Assembly: GCF_001278115.1 (NCBI RefSeq)
Contig: NZ_LIYD01000005.1
Coordinates: 1,556,551-1,620,550, forward strand
DNA length: 64,000 nt
Direction: 5' to 3'
Origin: Flavobacterium akiainvivens
GTDB taxonomy: Bacteria; Bacteroidota; Bacteroidia; Flavobacteriales; Flavobacteriaceae
A program made the position numbers and the translations under genes. The notes below the pieces were generated by a model, which saw nothing but the letters and a program-made list of their open reading frames with translations, did no database searches and had not been told where the DNA came from. Positions 23,744 to 32,388 of this stretch are shown piece after piece (the first letter of the stretch is position 1; each line of letters opens with the position of its first letter).

Positions 23744-26509
23744 TTAAAATTTAATGCCTACCGAAAGGCCGTACATGCGTTGCAGGGGTGAGTTAAAATA
23801 GTCGAGTCCTGATGTTTCGGGTGCATTAAACATGGTGTTTGCACTAAAGGCCGTTTTGCTTTTAGCTACCACAAACACATTGTTTATAAATACCGAAACC
23901 GTATAGCGCGGCGCATGGCTGTAGTTATACCTGTATTCGTTAGAATAGCTTAGCGACAGGTTATTAAAGCGGAAGTAGGTGGCGCTCTCTATAGCGCTTT
24001 CGGCTACGCCTGCCGCACCGTAGCGCTGCCAGCGGTTTTGGGTAACGGGCTGGGTAACATCATAAAAGCTAACAGGCTGTGTGTTGGGCTGACCGCTTTG
24101 GGTAACGCCGTTAAACACATAATTGGTAACGTTGCGCTGCTGCCCGGAAAGCCCCGAAACACCATAATAATCAAGCGTTTGCCCGGTGCCGTTCCATAGC
24201 TGGCCGCCCCTGCTCCAGTCAAAACCCAGGTTAAGGCTAAAGCGGTGCACGCGCAGGGTGGTGTTAATACCCAGTACAAAATCAGGGTTTGGGTCGCCTA
24301 TAACCTTTGGTTCTGCCGCCACGAGCGGAAAACCGTCGCTGCCCACCACAATATTGTTATACGCATCGCGCTCATAAGCGCTGCCCACAATGGCGCCCAA
24401 CGGCTGGCCTACCATATAGTTTTTATTTACATCGGCAAAACCGGCAATGGCTATGCGGCTGCCCCCGCCGCGCACGGCAGTTACCTTGTTTTTATAGGTA
24501 CTGAAGCTAAGTGTGTGGCTAAACATTACATCGTCGCCATTTATATAATGATCGTACGATGCCGAAACCTCCAGCCCGCGCTGGGTGTAGTCTGCAGCAG
24601 GCATCCAGGCAAAAGTGCCACCTTGGTTAACGGGGGCATACAGGTTGCTGATGTCTTTTTTGTACAGCTCCAGCCTTGCCGATACCGGCCATTTGTATTC
24701 GGCACCCACACTGTAGTTGGTTTCCCGCGTAAGCAGGGTGGTATTTGGGGCAAAAAGTTCCTGGGTGGCGCTCATTTGCTTAAAATCTGAAACCCGATAC
24801 AACAGGCTGTTAAAAGCAAGGTTGTTGTATTGCAGCACAGGCTCATACTGCTTAACTGCCACATTGCCAAACAAGGCAAAGCGCTCTATAACATCATCCC
24901 AGTCAAAACCGGCATAGCCGCCAAAGTATATATTGTTTTTATAGGTTGACGAATAGCCTGCATCGGCAGCGGCATTAAGTAAAAGGTCATCATAATAACC
25001 CAGCAGGCTGTTTACGCGGTATTTTGCATTGAGGTTAAGGTTAGCCGATGCCCTGCTTTGCCTGCGTGAAATACTGAATTGGTCATCGGCCACAGCCGGA
25101 TAAGCATCAAGGCCGGTAAAGCCTTCTAAGTAATCGCGCTGCAAATCACGCTCCTGGTAGTTAAGCAACAGGCGGGCACCCAGGCTAAGGCCATTATGCC
25201 CCTGATAGGTAAAATTATTTTCAGCCAAAATACTGTTGTACATCTCTTTGCGCTGGGTATAATCTCCCCCTGCCACCTGTGCGGCAAAAGGCACGTTGCC
25301 CCCGGTGTTCTCTATATTGCTAAACTGTGCGGTAACCGTTGCTGTGTTATTAATGCGGTCATAATGGTATTCATCGCTAACCTTAAAAGTGTACAGGTTG
25401 CTCAGGTTTTCGTCAAGGTTGTAATCCAGCAGGTAGTAGGGGTTGTTTTCAAGGTTGCTGTAGCTGCGGGGCAGGCCGCCGGGCAACACGCTGCCCAGGC
25501 CGTTATTAAAGTGCGTCGGGGTAACGGCATTGGCAAAAATGGCCTTGTTGTATATAAAGTTAAAGTTGCTCAGGTTGTTGTTAAACCGGTTGTAACCCGC
25601 CGTGGCAGTAAGGTTGTGCTTTGTGAGCGGTATAAAGTAGGTAAAGGTAGTATTAACCTCATTGCTTGTTGCCGTGGGCAGTATGCCGTTGCCGCTTTTG
25701 TAGCTCATGCCCAGCTTGAGGTAATCGCGCTTTGGCATGAGCAATTTAGCCGAAAGGGTGGTTTTTTGCTCATAGCTGTTGCGAAACAAGCCATTGCGGT
25801 TGTAGGTTGCCACAGGGCTGCCCACACCGGGGGTTATGTCTCCGCCGGGGTAGTATGGGGTGGCATTTGCAGTGGTTTGCAGGGTGCTTATGGCAGGGCC
25901 CCAGCTAAAGGGTTCGCCGGTTTCGGGGCTTTGATAAGTAGCAGCGCCATTAAGGCTCCTGCCCTGTGCATATGTGTTTTGATAGCCGTGCAGCCTAATG
26001 GGTGTGCCAATGGTAAAATCGTGGTACAGCTCCAGGAACAGCTTGTGGTAGTCCCTTGCCGTGACAAACGTATACTCATTATCCTTATCCTTTTTAACCA
26101 GCACTACATTGTTATAAGAATATTGATCCTTAAAATAGGTACGGGTTGTACCCGATGGTTCGGGCACCCGGGTATCATTACCCTCTTTAATAAGGGCGTT
26201 GGCAAAATCATCGCTCAGTATGGGTTTTACCTCGCCGGTGCCGGTAGCAATAACGCTGCCTGTGGCGGTAATAGTAAACTCACGCGTTACCATGCCTATG
26301 TAGTTAACCTGTATAATATCGCCGGGCTTAACCTGCAGGGTATAGTTGCCCTCAATATCGGCCGTGGTGCAGTTAGTCGTGTTCTTAACACAAACGTTGG
26401 CACCGGGCAGCGGCATACCGTCAGCATCGCTCACTATGCCCTTGTAGGTAAAAAACTGGCCATAGCCAAAAATGGGAAAAAAGAGGAACAGGAGTAAAAA
26501 GTATCTCAT
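23744..26509 (-). CDS. SusC-like outer-membrane barrel lacking a plug domain
   Basis: About 921 residues when started at the ATG at 26509, where the signal peptide begins (MRYFLLLFLFFPIFGYGQ); an in-frame ATG lies 36 bases upstream. A CarboxypepD_reg-like domain follows (residues about 20-95, with two Cys). Where a SusC protein would have its plug (EVVVVGYG, IRG, VDG, LKDASA, ANGVI motifs), only a short linker of about 60 residues is found. The sequence then goes straight into barrel strands (YQNTYAQG, FSWGP). The C-terminus LQRMYGLSVGIKF is a normal barrel end. The missing plug is present in the next gene. The barrel should serve import or display at the outer membrane; substrate unknown. 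Confidence 0.85.
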   Translation of the reverse strand: MRYFLLLFLFFPIFGYGQFFTYKGIVSDADGMPLPGANVCVKNTTNCTTADIEGNYTLQVKPGDIIQVNYIGMVTREFTITATGSVIATGTGEVKPILSDDFANALIKEGNDTRVPEPSGTTRTYFKDQYSYNNVVLVKKDKDNEYTFVTARDYHKLFLELYHDFTIGTPIRLHGYQNTYAQGRSLNGAATYQSPETGEPFSWGPAISTLQTTANATPYYPGGDITPGVGSPVATYNRNGLFRNSYEQKTTLSAKLLMPKRDYLKLGMSYKSGNGILPTATSNEVNTTFTYFIPLTKHNLTATAGYNRFNNNLSNFNFIYNKAIFANAVTPTHFNNGLGSVLPGGLPRSYSNLENNPYYLLDYNLDENLSNLYTFKVSDEYHYDRINNTATVTAQFSNIENTGGNVPFAAQVAGGDYTQRKEMYNSILAENNFTYQGHNGLSLGARLLLNYQERDLQRDYLEGFTGLDAYPAVADDQFSISRRQSRASANLNLNAKYRVNSLLGYYDDLLLNAAADAGYSSTYKNNIYFGGYAGFDWDDVIERFALFGNVAVKQYEPVLQYNNLAFNSLLYRVSDFKQMSATQELFAPNTTLLTRETNYSVGAEYKWPVSARLELYKKDISNLYAPVNQGGTFAWMPAADYTQRGLEVSASYDHYINGDDVMFSHTLSFSTYKNKVTAVRGGGSRIAIAGFADVNKNYMVGQPLGAIVGSAYERDAYNNIVVGSDGFPLVAAEPKVIGDPNPDFVLGINTTLRVHRFSLNLGFDWSRGGQLWNGTGQTLDYYGVSGLSGQQRNVTNYVFNGVTQSGQPNTQPVSFYDVTQPVTQNRWQRYGAAGVAESAIESATYFRFNNLSLSYSNEYRYNYSHAPRYTVSVFINNVFVVAKSKTAFSANTMFNAPETSGLDYFNSPLQRMYGLSVGIKF

Positions 26510-26645
26510 GAGGTTGGCTTTTATAATAAGGATATCCTTTAACAAAAAAAGGTTGGGACAGGGTGCGAAATAAATTTTCTTTTTTACCGAAAATGTATTG
26601 CCCTCTTTTTAGAAATCCTGTTTTGCGGAAGCCAAACTGCATTTT

Positions 26646-26698
26646 AATATTTCACACCGTGAAAATGAATTCCGAAAGTGAAATATTAAGCACTTTTT
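26646..26698 (+). repeat. Intergenic repeat, copy 1 (hairpin element)
   Basis: The perfect 10-bp inverted repeat AATATTTCAC / GTGAAATATT (26646-26655 / 26678-26687) is followed by TTAAGCACTTTTTG. Most of this unit occurs again in inverted orientation at 59377-59428, including ATATTTCACACCG, CCGAAAGTGAAA and TTAAGCACTTTTTG. It lies upstream of the barrel-macroglobulin operon. Confidence 0.7.
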
Positions 26699-26723
26699 GA
26701 AGTGGTTTTGTAAGAAAAATAAG

Positions 26724-26753
26724 AAAGGGCCGCCATGTATCGGGCAGCCCTTT
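26724..26753 (-). terminator. Terminator of the minus-strand glycan operon
   Basis: Arms AAAGGGC / GCCCTTT (26724-26730 / 26747-26753) with GCC/GGC inside form a hairpin, followed on the minus strand by a T-rich run. It lies 26 bases past the stop of the last enzyme gene at 26779. Confidence 0.75.
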
Positions 26754-26778
26754 CCGCTTTAGTAAAAATTAACCCAAA

Positions 26779-27714
26779 CTATAAACTTAACCAAACTATA
26801 GTTTTTCCTTTTTGTATTGTTAACTTACCCTTTTTCAAAGAGATAGGCACCACGGCAGTCTTGCGCGGGGCTACTTCTGTATCGCTAAAATGGGTATGGA
26901 ACACATAATACATATTTCCTTTCTTGTCATAGAACACGTCGCCGTGCCCTGAACCCGGATAGCCTACCGTATGGCGGCTGATAAATGGGGTACTGACCTT
27001 CTTCCACGGACCGTAAGGTGTTGATGCTGTGGCATATCCCACGGCATAATCCTTATTCCTGAAGTCATTTGCCGAATAAATCAGGTAGTAGGTACCGTCT
27101 TTTTTAAGCACCGTAGGGCCCTCAGTTACAGTCCATTTCACTTTTTCGGTGTCCTCCCATTGCTCTGTAGCCGTAATACACTCTTTTAAGGTATTGGTTT
27201 TCAGGGCGGTGAAATCAGGCTCCATCTCGGCTACGAAAATACGGTTGCCGTTATCAAGCCTAACGTGGTACATATAGACCTTGCCGTCCTCAAAATAGAT
27301 GTAGGGGTCAATTTGCCTAACATCTGATTTTATGGCATTTCCATCGTTTTTAAACGGACCTAACGGGCTGTCGGCCACAGCGATAGCAATGTTTTCATCG
27401 GCTGTATAGGCCATGTAAAACTTGCCGTTATGCTGAAAAACCTGTGGCGCCCAGAAGCCCCATGTGCCAAAACCGTCGCCTTTTTTAAAGGCATAACCGT
27501 CGTGCGCACCGGCAGGGCCGCTCCAGGTCTTGAGGTCGGTACTGGTATACACCAGAAATCCCTCACCCTCAATGGCTTTGCTGCCCTTGGTACCATACAG
27601 GTAGTAGGTACCGTTGTGCTCAAAAATGGTAGGGTCGGCCAGCAGCGGGTTGTTGTCCTGCGCGTAAATCACCACAGAAAACAACATGATATACAAATAC
27701 TTAACTAACTTCAT
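26779..27714 (-). CDS. Secreted GH43 family glycosidase
   Basis: This 311-residue protein has a signal peptide (residues 1-18) and the five-bladed propeller of GH43. The catalytic triad is visible: Asp in LADPTIF (base), Asp in QIDPYIYFEDGK (pKa modulator) and Glu in VTEGPTVLKKDG (acid). GH43 enzymes are inverting arabinofuranosidases, arabinanases or xylosidases; the exact linkage cannot be read from sequence. It is the last gene of the minus-strand PUL arm, 3 bases after the epimerase gene. Confidence 0.85.
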   Translation of the reverse strand: MKLVKYLYIMLFSVVIYAQDNNPLLADPTIFEHNGTYYLYGTKGSKAIEGEGFLVYTSTDLKTWSGPAGAHDGYAFKKGDGFGTWGFWAPQVFQHNGKFYMAYTADENIAIAVADSPLGPFKNDGNAIKSDVRQIDPYIYFEDGKVYMYHVRLDNGNRIFVAEMEPDFTALKTNTLKECITATEQWEDTEKVKWTVTEGPTVLKKDGTYYLIYSANDFRNKDYAVGYATASTPYGPWKKVSTPFISRHTVGYPGSGHGDVFYDKKGNMYYVFHTHFSDTEVAPRKTAVVPISLKKGKLTIQKGKTIVWLSL

Positions 27715-27717
27715 ACC

Positions 27718-28890
27718 TTATTTTTTTACGCTAAAGCGGTACTCCGATACCGTGTGGTATGCTGCGCCCGGTTCAAGGGTTATGGGTGCAAATGCAGGCT
27801 GGTTTATAGCATCAGGGAAATGCTGTGTTTCCATGGCAAATGCCGTCCTGAAATCATCCTTAGCACCTGATTTAAAGGTGTTTTGGCCTTTCATAAAGTT
27901 ACCGCTATAGAACTGTAAACCAGGCTCTACCGTGTAAACATCCATCTGTATTCCGCTCTTATCACCCACTACAGTAGCCGCTTTTTCAAGGCCTTTGCCT
28001 GTAGTGTTAAGCGCATAGTTGTGGTCATAACCTGCACCATTTTTAAGTTGCTGGTTTTCAGCCTCTACACGTTCTCCAATGGTATGGAATGTGGTAAAAT
28101 CAAACGGGGTGCCGGCAACAGCCTCAAGCTTGCCAAACGGTATAAGCCCCTCATCTACAGGAGTGTATTTGTTTGCATTAATCATAACCTGGTGGTTAAG
28201 AATGGTGCCGCTACCCTCTCCGTTAAGGTTAAAGAAGGCGTGGTTCGTAAGGTTTACCGGTGTTTTGGCATCGGTAGTGGCCTTATAATCCATTTTAAGG
28301 GTTTGGTTGTCGTCTACCGAATAGGTAACCGTAACCTTAAGGTTGCCCGGGAATCCCTGCTCCCCATCAGGCGACAGGTAACTGAATACAAGTGTTTTAG
28401 CATCGGTTTGCTTTACATCCCAAACTACATCCTGAAAGCCTTTTTTGCCACCGTGCAGGCTGTTAACGCCGTTGTTTAGCGGCACATGGTATTCTTTGCC
28501 GTCTACCTTAAAAGTACCCTTGGCAATGCGGTTGCCCACACGGCCTATGGTAGCGCCAAAGTATGGTTCGCTCGAGTTTTTAAAGTCTGACACACTGCCG
28601 TGGCCTACCACAACATCGGTCATAACACCCTTGCTGTCAGGCACCCAAAGACCCACAATGCGTGCGCCGTAGTTGGTAAAGGCAATTTTAATGTCCTTGG
28701 CTTCAATAAAATAAAGACCGGTAGCCTTACCATCTATAGTACTCTCAAAATCAGCTTTTTTCAGTTCGGCAACCTGCTTTTCAGTGGTTGGTTTTTCGGT
28801 ATTGCCGTTATTGGCAGGGGTTTCGTTTTTGCATGAAACAATTACTAAAACCCCTGCTAAACAGCAAATTATACTTTTATACTTCTTCAT
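27718..28890 (-). CDS. galM: Aldose 1-epimerase (mutarotase), lipoprotein
   Basis: This 390-residue protein has a lipoprotein signal (IVSC near residue 20), so it is probably tethered in the envelope. GalM traits are NNGVNSLHGGKKGFQ (His), NLTNHAFFNLNGEG (catalytic His) and FAMETQHFPDAINQP (catalytic Glu). It interconverts the alpha and beta anomers of released aldoses, feeding uptake or catabolism. It lies between the GH-A enzyme and the last GH43 with gaps of 3 bases on each side. Confidence 0.92.
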   Translation of the reverse strand: MKKYKSIICCLAGVLVIVSCKNETPANNGNTEKPTTEKQVAELKKADFESTIDGKATGLYFIEAKDIKIAFTNYGARIVGLWVPDSKGVMTDVVVGHGSVSDFKNSSEPYFGATIGRVGNRIAKGTFKVDGKEYHVPLNNGVNSLHGGKKGFQDVVWDVKQTDAKTLVFSYLSPDGEQGFPGNLKVTVTYSVDDNQTLKMDYKATTDAKTPVNLTNHAFFNLNGEGSGTILNHQVMINANKYTPVDEGLIPFGKLEAVAGTPFDFTTFHTIGERVEAENQQLKNGAGYDHNYALNTTGKGLEKAATVVGDKSGIQMDVYTVEPGLQFYSGNFMKGQNTFKSGAKDDFRTAFAMETQHFPDAINQPAFAPITLEPGAAYHTVSEYRFSVKK

Positions 28891-28893
28891 AAA

Positions 28894-29988
28894 TTACTTT
28901 ACTCCGTTAAGTTTCTTGATAATATTAACCTCGTCCTGGCGGTATGGCGTACCATCCTGGCGGAACACATCGTGGAACCAAATATCAGGCTCATCACCAC
29001 TTGGCACCGGGGTACTCCATGCATAAATGGTATTACTCTTACCGGCAACAAGGCCCCAGTTTATAGCGCCAATGTTTTGCTCTTTAAGCAGCGCCATGTG
29101 GTTGTAAAAGCTGTTGTTTTTTGTACGGGCCATATACTCAGTACATATCATTGGCCTGTCGTGCGTTTTTAGCAGGTTAATTATGCGCTTGTGGCCGTCC
29201 ATATCCTCATAGAAGTGATAGGTTACAATATCTGAGTTTTGTGCCTGTAAGGTATTTAGCTCTGGCAGGTTCCAGTTCCATAAACCGGCTGAAATAGGCT
29301 GGCTTGGGTTTGCCTCGCGTGCCCATTTAAACACATTTTTTAGTAGCGGAAGGCTCTTAGCGCCTTTGTTGCTGTTGCCGGGTTCATTATATAAGTCCCA
29401 CAGTAATATCCTTTTATCGGTACCAAACGTTTTAAGGATATCTTTTACATAGGCCTCAAGCTCTTTATCATCGGCATGTTCTACATCCGGGTAACCGGGA
29501 TCCTGCATCCAGCCCGAGTTGTGTATTCCCGGCTTTGGCTCCGGTTGCTTGCCCACTGCGGGATTCGGGTTCCAGCAGTCGTCAAAAAACACAAACATGG
29601 TAGATATGCCGTGTTTGTCAGAAATTTTAAGGTATTCCTCCATGCGCTTTTTAAAGCCTTTTGGGTCAGCCTTATAGGCCACACTGTGCAAAAACACACG
29701 CATGGTGTTAAAGCCAACTCCCTGTGCATAACCCAGTTCGCGGTCTATGGTTTTAGGGTCAAAAGTGCTTTCCTGCCACATTTCAAGCTGGTTAATGGCA
29801 TTGCTTGGTATAAAGTTAGCGCCCGATATCCACTTGTGTTCGGCATACCATTTATCGGCTTTTTCCTTGCTCCATTTCTGGCCTTCAAGGGTTATTGTTT
29901 TTTCAGTTGTAGCTGTACCTGATGTAAGGTTAAACACCGAAACGCCTAAACTTGCCACAAGTGCGAGTGATACAATAGCTTTTCTCAT
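28894..29988 (-). CDS. Secreted clan GH-A (GH5-like) glycosidase, copy 1
   Basis: This 364-residue protein has a signal peptide and a (beta/alpha)8 barrel of the GH5/cellulase kind. The acid/base Glu is in LLWDLYNEPGN and the nucleophile Glu in MICTEYMAR; FNTMRVFLHS is the strand with the conserved Arg. Similar proteins are often named 1,4-beta-xylanase, but the substrate is not established and I cannot place it in a subfamily. It is a paralogue of the gene at 31101. Eleven bases separate it from the GH43 gene upstream. Confidence 0.8.
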   Translation of the reverse strand: MRKAIVSLALVASLGVSVFNLTSGTATTEKTITLEGQKWSKEKADKWYAEHKWISGANFIPSNAINQLEMWQESTFDPKTIDRELGYAQGVGFNTMRVFLHSVAYKADPKGFKKRMEEYLKISDKHGISTMFVFFDDCWNPNPAVGKQPEPKPGIHNSGWMQDPGYPDVEHADDKELEAYVKDILKTFGTDKRILLWDLYNEPGNSNKGAKSLPLLKNVFKWAREANPSQPISAGLWNWNLPELNTLQAQNSDIVTYHFYEDMDGHKRIINLLKTHDRPMICTEYMARTKNNSFYNHMALLKEQNIGAINWGLVAGKSNTIYAWSTPVPSGDEPDIWFHDVFRQDGTPYRQDEVNIIKKLNGVK

Positions 29989-29999
29989 TGCTTAGTTGT

Positions 30000-31025
30000 T
30001 TATTCAGATGGAATTTGTAATGTTTGTTTGTTAGATACCGGAGTGCCCAGGTTTGGGGTACCATCGGCGTTCCAGCTTATTTTTTGCATGCGTGGCGAAC
30101 GTTTGTTGCCACAGCCTTCGCCGGGATTGTCATTTGCATGGAAAAGTATCCAGTCTTCCTTGCCATCTGCCGATTTAAAGAATGAGTTATGGCCTGGTGC
30201 ATACACGCCGTTTTCTTCGCTTTTAGCAAAAACAGGTTTTTCGCTCTTAGTCCAGTTTTGCGGCACCATAGGGTCGGTTCCCGTTAGGCGCAGCATACCC
30301 AGTGCATAAAAATCGGTCCAGCAGCCACTTGCAGAATATATAATAAATACATCTTTACCGTGCTGAAGGAACTGCGGGCCTTCGTTCACGTTAACGTGTG
30401 GCGGGTTAACAGCGTCATCAAGGTCGCCCTGTTTTTCCCAGTTGTGTGTAGGCTGAGACAGCAGCACCCTGTTGCCTTCAATAGTCCACGGATTAGACAT
30501 TTTGGCTATATAGATGTTTTGCTGGGTGTTGGTATCGCCTTCCCACCCACTCCATATCATGTAGAGCTGGTTGTTTAGTGTAAACACGTTACCATCTATA
30601 GCCCAGCGGTCTATGGGTGCTGCAATCTTGCCTTTAAACTCCCATTTGCCTTTAAACGGGTCTTCTGAGGTATTCTCCAGCACATACATGCGGTGGTTGT
30701 TGTTATTACCATCATCGGCAGCAAAATAAGCATACCATTTGTTGTTTATAAAATGAAATTCCGGCGCCCATATTTCTTTAGACCAGGCAGTTCCGGCTGG
30801 CGGAGTCCATACCAGGGTACTTTCGGCATTTTTAAGGTCGGCCAGGTTTTTGGTTTTCCACAACATAAGCTTATCGCCCAGGGTGTGGGTGTAATAGTAA
30901 TAACCGTTGTGGTAGGTGCTGTATGGGTCGGCACCGCCGGGCAGCAACGGGTTGTTAAAGGTTTTTTTCTGGGCATACAGGCCGCTAACAGCAAGTAGCG
31001 AGAGTAAAACTAACTTCTTCTTCAT
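30000..31025 (-). CDS. Secreted GH43 family glycosidase, exo-arabinanase-like
   Basis: This 341-residue protein has a signal peptide (cleavage near GLYAQ). GH43 catalytic positions are visible: Asp in LPGGADPYSTYHNGYYYY, Asp in WAIDGNVFTLNNQLYMIWSG, Glu in VNVNEGPQFLQHG. The GADPY start and WSGWEGD segment fit the subgroup that includes exo-acting alpha-1,5-L-arabinofuranosidases (GH43_26 type), which is a moderate-confidence placement. A terminator-like hairpin lies just upstream at 31040-31071, so its level may differ from that of earlier genes. Confidence 0.83.
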   Translation of the reverse strand: MKKKLVLLSLLAVSGLYAQKKTFNNPLLPGGADPYSTYHNGYYYYTHTLGDKLMLWKTKNLADLKNAESTLVWTPPAGTAWSKEIWAPEFHFINNKWYAYFAADDGNNNNHRMYVLENTSEDPFKGKWEFKGKIAAPIDRWAIDGNVFTLNNQLYMIWSGWEGDTNTQQNIYIAKMSNPWTIEGNRVLLSQPTHNWEKQGDLDDAVNPPHVNVNEGPQFLQHGKDVFIIYSASGCWTDFYALGMLRLTGTDPMVPQNWTKSEKPVFAKSEENGVYAPGHNSFFKSADGKEDWILFHANDNPGEGCGNKRSPRMQKISWNADGTPNLGTPVSNKQTLQIPSE

Positions 31026-31039
31026 TGGGATGTGTTTTG

Positions 31040-31071
31040 AAAAAGCCGGGATAACAGTGCCATCCCGGCTT
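31040..31071 (-). terminator. Intercistronic terminator-like hairpin within the glycan operon
   Basis: The perfect 10-bp inverted repeat AAGCCGGGAT / ATCCCGGCTT (31043-31052 / 31062-31071) is followed on the minus strand by T residues. It sits between two enzyme genes of the same operon, so it may attenuate transcription of the downstream genes. Confidence 0.65.
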
Positions 31072-31100
31072 AATCCTTTCTACATAATATTAACTCAAAT

Positions 31101-32285
31101 CTATTTCTTATTCACTTCAGAAGTAATCTTCTTAATGAAATCAGTTTCAGCTTTAATGTAAGGTGTTCCGTCTGTGTGGAATACATCGTGGAACCATACC
31201 GGCGGCTCGGCAGTATAGGTTTTAGTCCAGCTGTCCCAAGGGTACTTGGTTTGCATTTTACCGTCTACAAGGCCCCAGTTTATCATGCCTACATTGTATT
31301 TTTTAGCTACCGGAAGGAAGCCCTCAAAGGTACTGCCATTTGGCCTTGCCATATATTCTGTACAAATCATTGGTTTGCCAAAACGCTCCAGCTGCTTAAT
31401 CCTGTTTTCAAAATCCTGCGGCTTGTCATAGCAATGGAAAGTAATAATATCTGACTGCTCAAGCTGCATTTTGTGGAAATCGTTGATTTTGCCTTCAGAC
31501 CAGTCTCCTTGCCATACGCCCGATGTTACAGGCTGGCTTGGATTAGCCGAACGCGCCCAGTCAAAAACTTGTGGAAGCAACTTGCCAATAAGCTCAACTT
31601 TGTTTTTTATCTCTACTTTTTCGTAAGAAGGGCCTGTCATGTTATCGGGCTCATTCCATACATCCCAGCCCAAAACGCGCTTGTCATCTTTAAAACGGGC
31701 TACGGTTTCTTTTACATATTTTTCAAGGCGTGGGTACTGGGTTGAGTCCAGTAGCGCTTTTTGGCCCGGGGCCTGTGCCGAACCTGAGTTGTGCACGTGT
31801 GGCTTAGGTGCACGCTGCTTGCCCAGTACCGGGAACGGATCCCAGCAAGAATCAAACAATACAAACAGGGTTTTAATATGGTGTTTATCTGCAATGGCAA
31901 GATACTCCTCTACACGCTTATAAAAACCTTCAGGGTCTTGCTGGTGCAACAGGTCGTGCAGGTACACACGCATACAGTTCATACCAATGCTTTCGGCCCA
32001 GCCCAGTTCTTTATCAATAGCAGCGGGATCAAAAGTATCGGCCTGGAACATTTCAAGCGTGTTGATGGCATTAGAGTTTGTAAAGTTAGCACCCACATAC
32101 CATGGCTGCTGTGCATACCACTGATTGGCTTCTTCTTTAGTCCATATTTTTCGTTCAACTACTTCAGTTGTAGCTTTTTCGTCTTTTTTCTCTGCTTCTT
32201 TGTTGTCTTTGCACGAAAAAAGCATTAGCCCGGCCGCAAGTGCAAGGGCAAAAGGAGTGTTTTTTAATACTTTAACTGTGTTCAT
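31101..32285 (-). CDS. Lipoprotein clan GH-A (GH5-like) glycosidase, copy 2
   Basis: This 394-residue paralogue of the protein at 28894 has a lipoprotein signal (LFSC near residue 25) in place of a plain signal peptide, so it is likely surface- or envelope-bound. Acid/base Glu is in VLGWDVWNEPDN and nucleophile Glu in MICTEYMARPNG. The shared WYAQQPWYVGANFTNSNAIN start is typical of this group. The two copies differ by lipidation, which suggests one free and one anchored enzyme acting on the same glycan class. Confidence 0.8.
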   Translation of the reverse strand: MNTVKVLKNTPFALALAAGLMLFSCKDNKEAEKKDEKATTEVVERKIWTKEEANQWYAQQPWYVGANFTNSNAINTLEMFQADTFDPAAIDKELGWAESIGMNCMRVYLHDLLHQQDPEGFYKRVEEYLAIADKHHIKTLFVLFDSCWDPFPVLGKQRAPKPHVHNSGSAQAPGQKALLDSTQYPRLEKYVKETVARFKDDKRVLGWDVWNEPDNMTGPSYEKVEIKNKVELIGKLLPQVFDWARSANPSQPVTSGVWQGDWSEGKINDFHKMQLEQSDIITFHCYDKPQDFENRIKQLERFGKPMICTEYMARPNGSTFEGFLPVAKKYNVGMINWGLVDGKMQTKYPWDSWTKTYTAEPPVWFHDVFHTDGTPYIKAETDFIKKITSEVNKK

Positions 32286-32388
32286 AATTGTTTAGTATAA
32301 TACTGCTTAAGTGCAGATTTAGTAAGGTTTTGCCGCCATACACGGCTATTTTTTAAACAAACTTCTTTTTCCTGGGATGGAATTCTTC

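Noticed and set aside
25196-26497. Open frame of 433 codons on the plus strand, opposite the barrel gene
   Set aside because: It is a shadow of the high-GC barrel gene; the translation is rich in Val, Ile and Ala without any family trait, and it lacks a promoter and neighbours on that strand.
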